Origin: Nonomuraea turcica
GTDB taxonomy: Bacteria; Actinomycetota; Actinomycetes; Streptosporangiales; Streptosporangiaceae
Reading direction: 5' to 3'
Assembly: GCF_030718205.1 (NCBI RefSeq)
Contig: NZ_JAUZQF010000017.1
Location: 62,001-126,000 of the forward strand
Length of the DNA stretch: 64,000 nt
Both the position numbers and the translations under genes were made by a program. Each line of letters opens with the position of its first letter. The first letter of the stretch is position 1. A model generated the notes under the pieces. The model made no database searches. It had not been told where the DNA came from and was given only the letters and a program-made list of their open reading frames with translations. This document shows, piece by piece, positions 57,035 to 64,000 of this stretch.

Positions 57035-58921
57035 ATGGCGATGATGGGTGGAGGCTTCGGGCCTCATGTGATGGCGTCGCTGCGCCGCGACGACTCGGTG
57101 ACCAAGCAGCGGCTGCGCCCCGGCACGGTCCGGCGCATCGCGCGCTACGCCCGGCCGTACACGAAGCAGATCGCCGCGTTCCTGGTGCTCGTCGTGGCCG
57201 GCGCGGTCATCGTGGTCGCCAACCCGCTGCTGATGAAGGCGATCATCGACGACGGCATTCTGCCCAGGCAGCCGGGCGTCGTGGTCGCGCTGGCGGTGGC
57301 GATCGCCGGGCTGGCGCTCGTGGACGCGGGTCTGACGCTGGTGCAGCGGTGGTTCTCGGCCCGCATCGGCGAAGGCCTGATCTACGACCTGCGTACCGAG
57401 GTGTTCGACCACGTGCAGCGCATGCCGGTGGCGTTCTTCATGCGGGCGCAGACCGGCGCGCTGGTGAGCAGGCTCAACACCGACGTGATCGGCGCTCAGC
57501 GCGCGCTGACGAGCACGCTGTCGTCGGTCGTCTCCAACGTGGTCAGCCTGGTCCTCGTCCTGGGCGCCATGCTGGTGCTGTCGTGGCAGGTGACGCTGGT
57601 CGCGCTGGTGCTGCTGCCGATCTTCATCGTGCCCGCCAAGTTCGTCGGCCGCCGCATGTCGGCGCTGACCCGCGAGCAGATGCAGCTGGACGCCGAGATG
57701 AGCTCCGTCACGACCGAGCGGTTCAACGTGGCCGGCGCCATGGTCGCCAAGCTGTACGGCCGCCCCGAGGACGACGCCCAGATCTTCGGCAGCCGGGCGG
57801 CCAGGGTGCGCGACGTCGGCGTGACGGTCGGCATGTACGGCACCGTCTTCAGGGTCGCGCTCGGCCTGGTCGCGGCGCTGGCCACGGCCCTGGTGTACGG
57901 CATCGGCGGCGTCCTGTCCGTTTCCGGCGTGTTCGAGCTGGGCACGCTGGTGGCCCTGGCCGCGCTCTTGATGCGCCTGTACGGCCCCCTCACGTCGCTG
58001 TCCAATGTGCACGTCGACGTGATGACCGCGCTCGTCAGCTTCGACCGCGTCTTCGAGATCCTCGACCTGCGGCCCATGGTGGCGGAGAAGCCGGATGCCG
58101 CCCCGGTGCCGGACGGCCCCGTGACGATCGAGTTCGACGACGTCCGGTTCCGCTACCCGGCCGCCGAGGAGGTCTCGCTGGCCTCGCTGGAGTCGGTGGC
58201 CAGGCAGGACACGGGCCGGTCGCATCCGGTGCTGAAGGGCGTGTCGTTCACCGCCCGCCCCGGTCAGCTGATCGCCCTGGTCGGCCACTCCGGCGCGGGC
58301 AAGACCACGATCACCTCGCTGGTCTCCCGCCTGTACGACGTCAACGAGGGCGCCGTCCGGATCAACGGCCTCGACGTGCGCGACGCCACGCTCGCCTCGC
58401 TCCGCGACACCGTGGGAGTGGTCATGCAGGACGCCCACCTCTACCACGACACGATCGCGGCCAACCTCCGCTATGCCAGGCCTGAGGCGAGTGATGAGGA
58501 GATCTGGGAGGCTCTCAGGGCCGCGCAGATCGGCGACCTCATCGAGAGCCTGCCCGACGGGCTGGAGACGGTGGTGGGCGACCGCGGCTACCGCCTGTCG
58601 GGCGGCGAGAAGCAGCGGCTCGCGCTGGCCAGGCTGCTGCTCAAGGCGCCGCGCGTGGTCGTGCTCGACGAGGCCACCGCGCACCTGGACTCGGAGTCGG
58701 AGGCGGCGGTGCAGAAGGCGCTGAAGGCCGCGCTGGAGGGCCGCACGTCACTCGTCATCGCGCACCGGCTGTCGACGATCAGGGAGGCCGACGAGATCCT
58801 CGTCGTGCACGCGGGCCGCATCGCCGAGCGCGGCGGCCATGAGGAGCTGCTGGCGCGCGGCGGGCTGTACGCCGAGCTCTACCGCACCCAGTTCAGTGCT
58901 ACTGATAGCCCAGCCGCTTGA
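57035..58921 (+). CDS. ABC exporter, fused membrane and ATPase domains
   Basis: This 628-aa half-transporter has a six-segment membrane domain (residues about 45-340) followed by the ATPase. Walker A is GHSGAGKTTITSLVSRLYD, Q-loop VVMQDAHLYHDT, signature LSGGEKQRLALARLLL, Walker B VVVLDEATAHLD and switch LVIAHRLSTIREAD. It resembles MsbA/MdlB-type lipid or drug exporters and would act as a homodimer. The gap before it (56835-57034) holds only short GC-rich repeats. Its end overlaps the sulfotransferase gene on the other strand by 23 bases. Confidence 0.92.
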   Translation: MAMMGGGFGPHVMASLRRDDSVTKQRLRPGTVRRIARYARPYTKQIAAFLVLVVAGAVIVVANPLLMKAIIDDGILPRQPGVVVALAVAIAGLALVDAGLTLVQRWFSARIGEGLIYDLRTEVFDHVQRMPVAFFMRAQTGALVSRLNTDVIGAQRALTSTLSSVVSNVVSLVLVLGAMLVLSWQVTLVALVLLPIFIVPAKFVGRRMSALTREQMQLDAEMSSVTTERFNVAGAMVAKLYGRPEDDAQIFGSRAARVRDVGVTVGMYGTVFRVALGLVAALATALVYGIGGVLSVSGVFELGTLVALAALLMRLYGPLTSLSNVHVDVMTALVSFDRVFEILDLRPMVAEKPDAAPVPDGPVTIEFDDVRFRYPAAEEVSLASLESVARQDTGRSHPVLKGVSFTARPGQLIALVGHSGAGKTTITSLVSRLYDVNEGAVRINGLDVRDATLASLRDTVGVVMQDAHLYHDTIAANLRYARPEASDEEIWEALRAAQIGDLIESLPDGLETVVGDRGYRLSGGEKQRLALARLLLKAPRVVVLDEATAHLDSESEAAVQKALKAALEGRTSLVIAHRLSTIREADEILVVHAGRIAERGGHEELLARGGLYAELYRTQFSATDSPAA

Positions 58922-59774
58922 GCTCCTCGCGCGCCACCTTCTCCACCAGCGCCAGGTCGTCCGGCCGCAGGCGGGTGCGCCAGGAGCCGGCCTTGGCCGC
59001 GTGCCCGTACAGCGGGACCTTGGACACCCGCGTCTCCAGGAAGTCCGTCAGCGTGGCCACCGCCTGCGCCGGCTTGAGCACCAGGTCCTCGTAACGCAGC
59101 GTGAGCAGCTGCTCGGCGGGCAGTGTCCTGCGCAGCTCGGCGCTCAGGCGCACGGCGCCGCGCCAGCGCAGGGCGCACTTGCCCGCCGCCGGCATGGCCT
59201 TCCACCGGTCGAGGTGCTCGTCCTTGTTGACGCCCAGGAACGCGTTGGGGAACTCGGTCTGCTCCGTCAGCATCGCCGGCCGGAACCAGGCCAGGCACGC
59301 CGGATCGGCCAGCATGTCGGCCGCGACGTCCCGGCCGTCCCGGATGAGCTGCACGAACCGGGCGTCGGGAAACGCTTGCAGCAGCACGGGGGCGCTGTAG
59401 ATCAGGTCGGGGCTGCCGTCGCCGAAGCGGGTGATGTCGCCGGTGTCCACGCACGGGCCGGCGCCGGTGACGCCGCCCGCCTGCCTGCACGGCTCGGCGC
59501 ACTGCCCGCACGAGCCGGGCAGCACCTGCCACGACTCGGCGAGCGCGTCGCGCAGGACGCGTACGGCGCCGGACGTGCGGCCGATGGACGGCCTGCGGGC
59601 GAAGGCGTAGACCACGTGCGCCACGCTCGCGCGGCCCATCGTCACGTGGCAGCCGGGTGAGCGTTTCAGGGCGCGGGCGAGCAGGTCCGTGCCGGAATGC
59701 GGGGCTCCGAGCAGGAAGACGGGCCGGCGGACCTTGATGCCGTTGACCACGAGGATGTGGGGCGGAAGTCGCAT
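58899..59774 (-). CDS. sulfotransferase family protein
   Basis: This 291-aa protein has the 5'-phosphosulfate loop VFLLGAPHSGTDLLARALKR and the 3'-phosphate region ARFVQLIRDGRDVAADM, typical of PAPS-dependent sulfotransferases. LTLRYEDLVLKPAQAV is the family's later motif. Between these is a Cys-rich loop, SCGQCAEPCRQAGG followed by GPC, that could hold metal or disulfides. I chose the ATG at 59774 (MRLPPHILVV). The open frame continues upstream through the 11-bp repeats, which is not credible coding. The acceptor is unknown. Confidence 0.8.
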   Translation of the reverse strand: MRLPPHILVVNGIKVRRPVFLLGAPHSGTDLLARALKRSPGCHVTMGRASVAHVVYAFARRPSIGRTSGAVRVLRDALAESWQVLPGSCGQCAEPCRQAGGVTGAGPCVDTGDITRFGDGSPDLIYSAPVLLQAFPDARFVQLIRDGRDVAADMLADPACLAWFRPAMLTEQTEFPNAFLGVNKDEHLDRWKAMPAAGKCALRWRGAVRLSAELRRTLPAEQLLTLRYEDLVLKPAQAVATLTDFLETRVSKVPLYGHAAKAGSWRTRLRPDDLALVEKVAREELKRLGYQ

Positions 59775-59858
59775 ACGGAGGTCAAGTGTGACACCGTTTA
59801 CTTGGTGTATGAGCCATGCTCGTACACCAGGCTGCACGGGTGCCCGAGCCGTCAACGC

Positions 59859-59935
59859 CCAGCCCACGCCCAGCCCACGCCCAGCCCACGCCCAGCCCAC
59901 GCCCAGCCCACGCCCAGCCCACGCCCAGCCCACGC
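59859..59935. repeat. 11-bp minisatellite, seven copies
   Basis: CCAGCCCACGC is repeated seven times without a break, with partial copies at both ends. The unit matches one helical turn. It lies between the divergent sulfotransferase (59774) and LD-carboxypeptidase (59986) genes, in the shared promoter region. Copy number is likely to vary between strains. Confidence 0.95.
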
Positions 59936-59985
59936 CCTACGACCCATCGGCCGGGCACTGCCCGTACTCGTCCAGGAGTTGATCG

Positions 59986-60879
59986 ATGCAGCAAGGTGAC
60001 ACCGTCGCGATCGTCTCGCCGTCGGGCCCGCCCGACGCCGTCCTGCTCGGACGCGGCATCGAGCGGCTGGAGGGCCTGGGGCTGAAGGTGGTGGCCGGCG
60101 CGCACGTCCTCGACCGGCAGGAGCTCGACTATCTGGCGGGCGACGACGCCGCCCGGGCCGCCGACCTGCAGGCCGCCTGGTGCGACCCGGCCGTCTCCGC
60201 GGTGTTCTGCTCCCGCGGCGGCTACGGCGCCGGCAGGCTGCTCGACCTGCTCGACTGGGACGCCATGCGGGCCGCGGGGCGCAAGATCCTCCTCGGGTCG
60301 AGCGACATCACGGCCCTGCACAACGCCTTCGCCATCGAGCTGGGCGTGCCCACGCTGCACGGCCCGATGGCGGCCTGCGACCTTCTCGCGGGCGAGCGGG
60401 GTCCTGAGCCGCGCACGTTGACGAGCCTGCGAGCGGCCCTCTTCGGCGCCCCCGAGCCCGTGCGGGGCGACCGGGTGCTGGCGCCGGGCCGGGCCGAGGG
60501 TGTGCTGTCCGGTGGCAACCTGTCGTTGCTGGCGTCCATGTGCGGCACGCGGTGGCAGCCGTCGTTCGCCGGCAGGATCGCGTTCCTGGAGGACGTGGGG
60601 GAGGAGCCCTACCGGATCGACCGCATGCTCACCCAGCTGCTGCAGGCCGGGGTGTTCGACGGGGTGCGGGGGATCGCGCTCGGGTCGTGGGTGGACTGCG
60701 CCGACCCGTATCCGGTCCTCCGGGATCGCCTCGGACGGCTCGGAGTGCCTGTCCTGGCGGGGCTTGCGGTGGGACACGGGTCACCTCAGATGAGTGTGTG
60801 GCTGGGGAGACTTGGGGTTATCGATACCGAATCGTGCTCGCTAGCTGGCACCCTCGGGGATGGGGAGCAGGCAAGGTAG
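59986..60879 (+). CDS. LD-carboxypeptidase (peptidase S66)
   Basis: This 297-aa protein begins MQQGDTVAIVSPSGPPDAVL, the usual S66 start. The nucleophile serine lies in LLGSSDITALHNAF. The Glu and His of the catalytic triad lie in FLEDVGEEPYRIDRML and the later VGHGSPQ. The enzyme removes the terminal D-Ala from cytoplasmic murein tetrapeptides in cell wall recycling, or cleaves microcin-like adducts (MccF branch). Length and the lack of a signal peptide fit a cytoplasmic enzyme. CCAGGAG precedes the ATG. Confidence 0.9.
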   Translation: MQQGDTVAIVSPSGPPDAVLLGRGIERLEGLGLKVVAGAHVLDRQELDYLAGDDAARAADLQAAWCDPAVSAVFCSRGGYGAGRLLDLLDWDAMRAAGRKILLGSSDITALHNAFAIELGVPTLHGPMAACDLLAGERGPEPRTLTSLRAALFGAPEPVRGDRVLAPGRAEGVLSGGNLSLLASMCGTRWQPSFAGRIAFLEDVGEEPYRIDRMLTQLLQAGVFDGVRGIALGSWVDCADPYPVLRDRLGRLGVPVLAGLAVGHGSPQMSVWLGRLGVIDTESCSLAGTLGDGEQAR

Positions 60880-60912
60880 GAGGGACGAATCCGACAGAAA
60901 GGGACACGGTGC

Positions 60913-61830
60913 GTGAGTTTGTTCAAGCGTGACGGAGCCCGCCGGAGATCGCCGGAGTTCGGTGAGTCCCGAGCTCCGAAGCGCAGGCCCGTCGAGCATG
61001 TCGACCTCGACTCCCTGCTCGCGCTCGTCGCCGAATCCCGTGGATTCGCCTGCGAGTTCGCCCGAGACGGCGCCGCTGTGACGCTCCGAGGCCCGTTGGA
61101 CGGCGACACCCCCCTGGTCGTCCGGCTCACCGGGCTGCGCCGCGAGGCCGGGCGCCGGGCCAGGGAGGACTGGCCCGTGCTGGTTTCCGAGCACCTCGCG
61201 CACGCCGTGGCCACCGCCGGCGAGCAGGTCGACGTGTGCGATCTGGAGCAGGCCGGGCCGCTGCTGCGCGTCCGCGTGGAGTCCGTGGACGAGGTGGGCG
61301 ATCTGACCAAGGTGGTGGGCCGCCACCTCAACGCCGACCTGGTCGAGCTGCTCATCGTGGGGTCGCGCCCGGTGCGTCCCGAGGAGGCCGGGTGCTGGCC
61401 CGTGCCGACGGCGCACGCGCTCGACCTGGCCGTCAGGAACGTCCGCGAGGACGAGCGGCTGCTTGCGGAGAGCATCGAGCTGTCGGGCACGCCGGTGACG
61501 CGGCTGACCGCCCGCACGCCCTCCGCCGCCACGCATCTGCGCTGGCTGGGCGACTACCTGCAGGTGCCGGGCGACGGCGTGCTGGCCGTCCTCCCCGATC
61601 CGTACACGCTGCTCGTGCATCCGGTGGACGGCATCGGGGTGGTGCGGGCCATCGAGCGGCTGCGGGTCCACGCGCTGACCACGGACGGGCTCAGCCCTCA
61701 GGTCTACTGGTGGCACGAGGGCCGGTTGACGCTCATCAGGGCCGACATCATCGTGCAGCAGGGGCAGACCAGGCTCGTGGTCGCTCCGCCTCCGGAGTTC
61801 GCCCAGGTCCTGGCCCGCCTCGCCGTCTGA
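60913..61830 (+). CDS. conserved hypothetical protein
   Basis: I do not recognise this 305-aa protein. It has a basic N-terminal tail (LFKRDGARRRSPEFGESRAP) and then an alpha/beta body. The C-terminal half includes THLRWLGDYLQVPGDGVLAV, HPVDGIGVVRAIERLRVHAL and YWWHEGRLTLIRADIIVQQG. There is no signal peptide or membrane segment. The GTG at 60913 is used; AAAGG lies about nine bases upstream. It follows the LD-carboxypeptidase by 33 bases and may share its transcript. It ends 10 bases from the convergent UvrA-like gene. Confidence 0.65.
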   Translation: MSLFKRDGARRRSPEFGESRAPKRRPVEHVDLDSLLALVAESRGFACEFARDGAAVTLRGPLDGDTPLVVRLTGLRREAGRRAREDWPVLVSEHLAHAVATAGEQVDVCDLEQAGPLLRVRVESVDEVGDLTKVVGRHLNADLVELLIVGSRPVRPEEAGCWPVPTAHALDLAVRNVREDERLLAESIELSGTPVTRLTARTPSAATHLRWLGDYLQVPGDGVLAVLPDPYTLLVHPVDGIGVVRAIERLRVHALTTDGLSPQVYWWHEGRLTLIRADIIVQQGQTRLVVAPPPEFAQVLARLAV

Positions 61831-61840
61831 CCCCGGACGC

Positions 61841-64000
61841 CTACGCGCGTCCCACGTACTCGCGCAGGTGGATCGCGGTCAGCGTGGTGCCGGTGCCGAC
61901 CAGCTCGGCCGGCGGGCCGGCGAAGACCACCTGGCCGCCGTCGTGACCGGCTCCCGGACCCAGGTCGATGATCCAGTCGGCGTGGGCCATCACGGCCTGG
62001 TGGTGCTCGATCACGATGACCGTGTTGCCGTCCTCCACCAGCCGGTCCAGCAGGGCCAGCAGCTTGTCCACGTCGGCCAGGTGCAGGCCGGTGGTCGGCT
62101 CGTCCAGCACGTACGTCGTGCCGTTCCTGGCCATGTTGATCGCCAGCTTGAGCCGCTGCCGCTCGCCACCGGACAACGTGTTCAGCGGCTGCCCGAGCCC
62201 CAGGTAGCCGAGGCCGACGGCGGCCAGCCGCTCGAGGATCGTGCTGGACTGCCCGGTGGGGAAGAACTCGCGGGCCTCGGCCACCGACATGCCCAGCACC
62301 TCGCTGATGTTCTTGCCGCGCAGCGTGTACGTCAGCACCTTGGGCGTGAACCGCTTGCCCTCGCACTCCTCGCACACCGACGCCACCCCGGCCATCATCG
62401 CCAGGTCGGTGTAGATCAGGCCGATGCCCTTGCAGGCCGGGCAGGCGCCCTCGGAGTTGGCGCTGAACAGGCCCGCCTTGACCCCGTTGGCCTTGGCGAA
62501 CGCCGCCCGGATCGGGTCGAGCAGCCCGGTGTAGGTGGCCGGGTTGCTCCGGCGCGAGCCGCGGATCGGCGACTGGTCGGCCACGACCACGCCCTCCAGT
62601 CCCGCGACGTACCCGTGGATCAGCGAGCTCTTGCCCGACCCGGCCACGCCGGTGACCACGGTGAGCACGCCGAGCGGGATATCCACGCTCACGTCACGCA
62701 GGTTGTGCAGGCTCGCGCCGCGGACGGGCAGGTGGCCGGTGGGCTTGCGGACGTCCTCGCGCAGGCGTACCCGGTGGTCGAGGTAGCGGCCGGTCAGCGT
62801 GCCCGAGGCGCGCAGCCCGTCCAGGTCGCCCGCGTAGCACAGTTGCCCGCCGCCCGTGCCCGCGCCGGGGCCGAGGTCGGCCACGTGGTCGGCGATCGCG
62901 ATCGTCTCCGGCTTGTGCTCGACCACGAGCACCGTGTTGCCCTTGTCGCGCAGCTGCAGCAGCAGGTTGTTCATCCGCTGGATGTCATGCGGGTGCAGGC
63001 CGGCCGTGGGCTCGTCGAAGACGTAGGTGACGTCGGTGAGGCTCGAGTTGAGGTGGCGCACCATCTTCACCCGCTGCGCCTCGCCGCCCGACAAGGTGCC
63101 GGACTCCCGGTCCAGGCTCAGGTAGCCGAGACCGATCTCCACCAGCGAGTCCAGGGTCGACAGCAGCCCGTCCAGCACCGGGCCGACCGTCGCGTCTCCG
63201 ATGTCGCGGACGAAGCCGGCCAGGTCGTTGATCTGCATCGCCGCGCACTCGGCGATGTTCTTGCCGTTGATCTCGGCCGAGCGGGCGGCCTCGTTGAGCC
63301 GCGTGCCGGCGCAGGACGGGCAGACGGTGAGCTTGAGCGCCCGGTCGGCGAACGCCCGCGCGGACGGCTGCATGGACTCCCGGTCCTTGCCCAGGTAGGT
63401 CCGCTTGACCTTGAGGACGAGCCCCTCGTAGGTGAAGTTGTTCGTGCCGTATTTGAGCTTCGTCGCGGGCTTGTGAAGGAGGTCCTCCCACTGCTCGGGG
63501 GTGAAGTCCTTGAGCCTGACGGCGGGGTCGTACAGGCCGGAGCCGGCCATGACCTGCCACTGCCAGCTGTCCACCGGGAACCCGGGGACCTTGATGGCCC
63601 CTTCGTTCAGCGACAGCTCCCGGTCGACGAGCGCGTCCACGTCGATCTCCGACGCCTTGCCCAGGCCCTCGCACTGCGGGCACATGCCCTCGGCCTTGTT
63701 GAAGCTGAAGTGGTAGGCGGGGCCGACGTACGGCTCGCCGATGCGGCTGAACATGATCCGCAGCATGGTGTGGGCATCGGTGGCGGTGCCCACGGTGGAG
63801 CGGGGGTTGGCGCCCATGCGCTCCTGGTCGACGATGATGGCCGCGCTGAGGTTGTGCAGCGCGTCCACGTCGGGGCGCGACAGGCTCGGCATGAACGACT
63901 GGACGAACGCGGTGTACGTCTCGTCGATCAGCCGCCGCGACTCGGCGGCGATCGTGTCGAAGACGAGCGAGGACTTGCCGGAGCCGGACACTCCGGTGAA
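61841..64000 (-). CDS. UvrA-like ATPase (excinuclease ABC subunit A family), 5' end missing
   Basis: 720 codons lie inside the window, and the start is beyond its right edge. The first visible residues are FTGVSGSGKSSLVFDTIAAE, the Walker A of ATPase 1. ATPase 1 also has LSGGEAQRVKMV and VFDEPTAGLHPHD. ATPase 2 has GVAGSGKSSLIHG, LSGGERQRLKLA and VLDEPTTGLHLAD. Zinc-type cysteine pairs are present (CPQCEGLG, CPSCAGTR, CPACKGIG, CEECEGKR). It is the shorter UvrA-like type (about 750-790 aa), like UvrA2 or DrrC, linked to drug tolerance rather than core excision repair. No uvrB lies nearby. Confidence 0.88.
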   Translation of the reverse strand, partial: FTGVSGSGKSSLVFDTIAAESRRLIDETYTAFVQSFMPSLSRPDVDALHNLSAAIIVDQERMGANPRSTVGTATDAHTMLRIMFSRIGEPYVGPAYHFSFNKAEGMCPQCEGLGKASEIDVDALVDRELSLNEGAIKVPGFPVDSWQWQVMAGSGLYDPAVRLKDFTPEQWEDLLHKPATKLKYGTNNFTYEGLVLKVKRTYLGKDRESMQPSARAFADRALKLTVCPSCAGTRLNEAARSAEINGKNIAECAAMQINDLAGFVRDIGDATVGPVLDGLLSTLDSLVEIGLGYLSLDRESGTLSGGEAQRVKMVRHLNSSLTDVTYVFDEPTAGLHPHDIQRMNNLLLQLRDKGNTVLVVEHKPETIAIADHVADLGPGAGTGGGQLCYAGDLDGLRASGTLTGRYLDHRVRLREDVRKPTGHLPVRGASLHNLRDVSVDIPLGVLTVVTGVAGSGKSSLIHGYVAGLEGVVVADQSPIRGSRRSNPATYTGLLDPIRAAFAKANGVKAGLFSANSEGACPACKGIGLIYTDLAMMAGVASVCEECEGKRFTPKVLTYTLRGKNISEVLGMSVAEAREFFPTGQSSTILERLAAVGLGYLGLGQPLNTLSGGERQRLKLAINMARNGTTYVLDEPTTGLHLADVDKLLALLDRLVEDGNTVIVIEHHQAVMAHADWIIDLGPGAGHDGGQVVFAGPPAELVGTGTTLTAIHLREYVGRA

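Noticed and set aside
59775..59933. N-terminal extension of the sulfotransferase through the minisatellite
   Set aside because: The extra residues are only a translation of the 11-bp repeat (GWAWAGRGLGV-type) and are not family-like; the same repeat is open in other frames.
59859..59935. CRISPR-like array
   Set aside because: The 11-bp units are directly adjacent with no spacers, and no cas genes are present.

Overview
The window is about 70% G+C with strong codon bias. It uses GTG and TTG starts and many 4-base start/stop overlaps (ATGA, GTGA, TTGA), and it carries an actinobacterial suf operon. This points to an actinomycete, most likely Streptosporangiales (Nonomuraea-like); the genus is an inference. 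No tRNA, rRNA, CRISPR array or transposase was seen.

Layout. (1) 1-1.7 kb: the end of a PrsW-type membrane protease, then a reverse-strand heme A synthase (ctaA). (2) 1.8-9.5 kb: a hydroxyproline catabolic operon. It has a three-subunit D-hydroxyproline dehydrogenase (FAD oxidase, small 2Fe-2S protein, FAD/NAD protein), a pyrroline-4-hydroxy-2-carboxylate deaminase, two tandem proline-racemase-family enzymes, an ornithine cyclodeaminase/pyrroline-2-carboxylate reductase homologue with a long low-complexity insertion, and a GntR/FCD regulator. (3) 9.7-15.9 kb: an EamA exporter, an MFS exporter, an ABC-2 ATPase/permease pair, a VOC protein, and a Bcr/CflA exporter behind a SigR-like promoter and a hairpin leader. 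(4) 15.9-22.3 kb: sufR-sufB-sufD-Rieske ferredoxin-sufC-sufS-sufU-sufT, with a DtxR/IdeR-like iron box in front. (5) 22.4-24.6 kb: a DEAD-box RNA helicase with a structured leader, a repeat-rich RG/D tail and a strong terminator.

(6) 24.7-33.2 kb: a mannan-type glycan locus with a GH2 beta-mannosidase, a GH5 enzyme, an ABC sugar importer, a LacI regulator and a frameshifted acetylxylan esterase remnant. (7) 33.2-35.7 kb: a small accessory segment with a TIGR04222-type membrane protein carrying a Cys/Ser/Gly repeat tail, a two-gene unit of unknown function, and a shared DNA motif (TATGACG repeated every 11 bp), once inside an 18-bp perfect inverted repeat. (8) 35.7-44.6 kb: hisE and hisG, a phosphoribosyltransferase, a TPR protein, an exported PLP aminotransferase, a degenerate EAL protein, an acVLRF1-type peptidyl-tRNA hydrolase, a Uma2 nuclease-fold protein, and a divergent NmrA/TetR pair. 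(9) 44.6-53.9 kb: a rhamnogalacturonan utilisation locus (LacI, DUF1961, DUF624, solute-binding lipoprotein, two permeases, acetylesterase, PL26-type exo-lyase) with matching LacI operators. (10) 53.9-64 kb: an ABC-F ATPase with a tiny upstream ORF and a hairpin that could hide its ribosome site, a small HTH protein, an enoyl-CoA hydratase, an ABC exporter, a sulfotransferase, an 11-bp minisatellite, an LD-carboxypeptidase, an unrecognised gene and a UvrA-like protein running off the end.

The most interesting signals are the 11-bp-phased TATGACG sites, the ABC-F leader, the paired LacI operators, the iron box on suf, the Cys/Cys dehydratase-like racemase homologue, and the low-complexity insertions in two otherwise ordinary enzymes.
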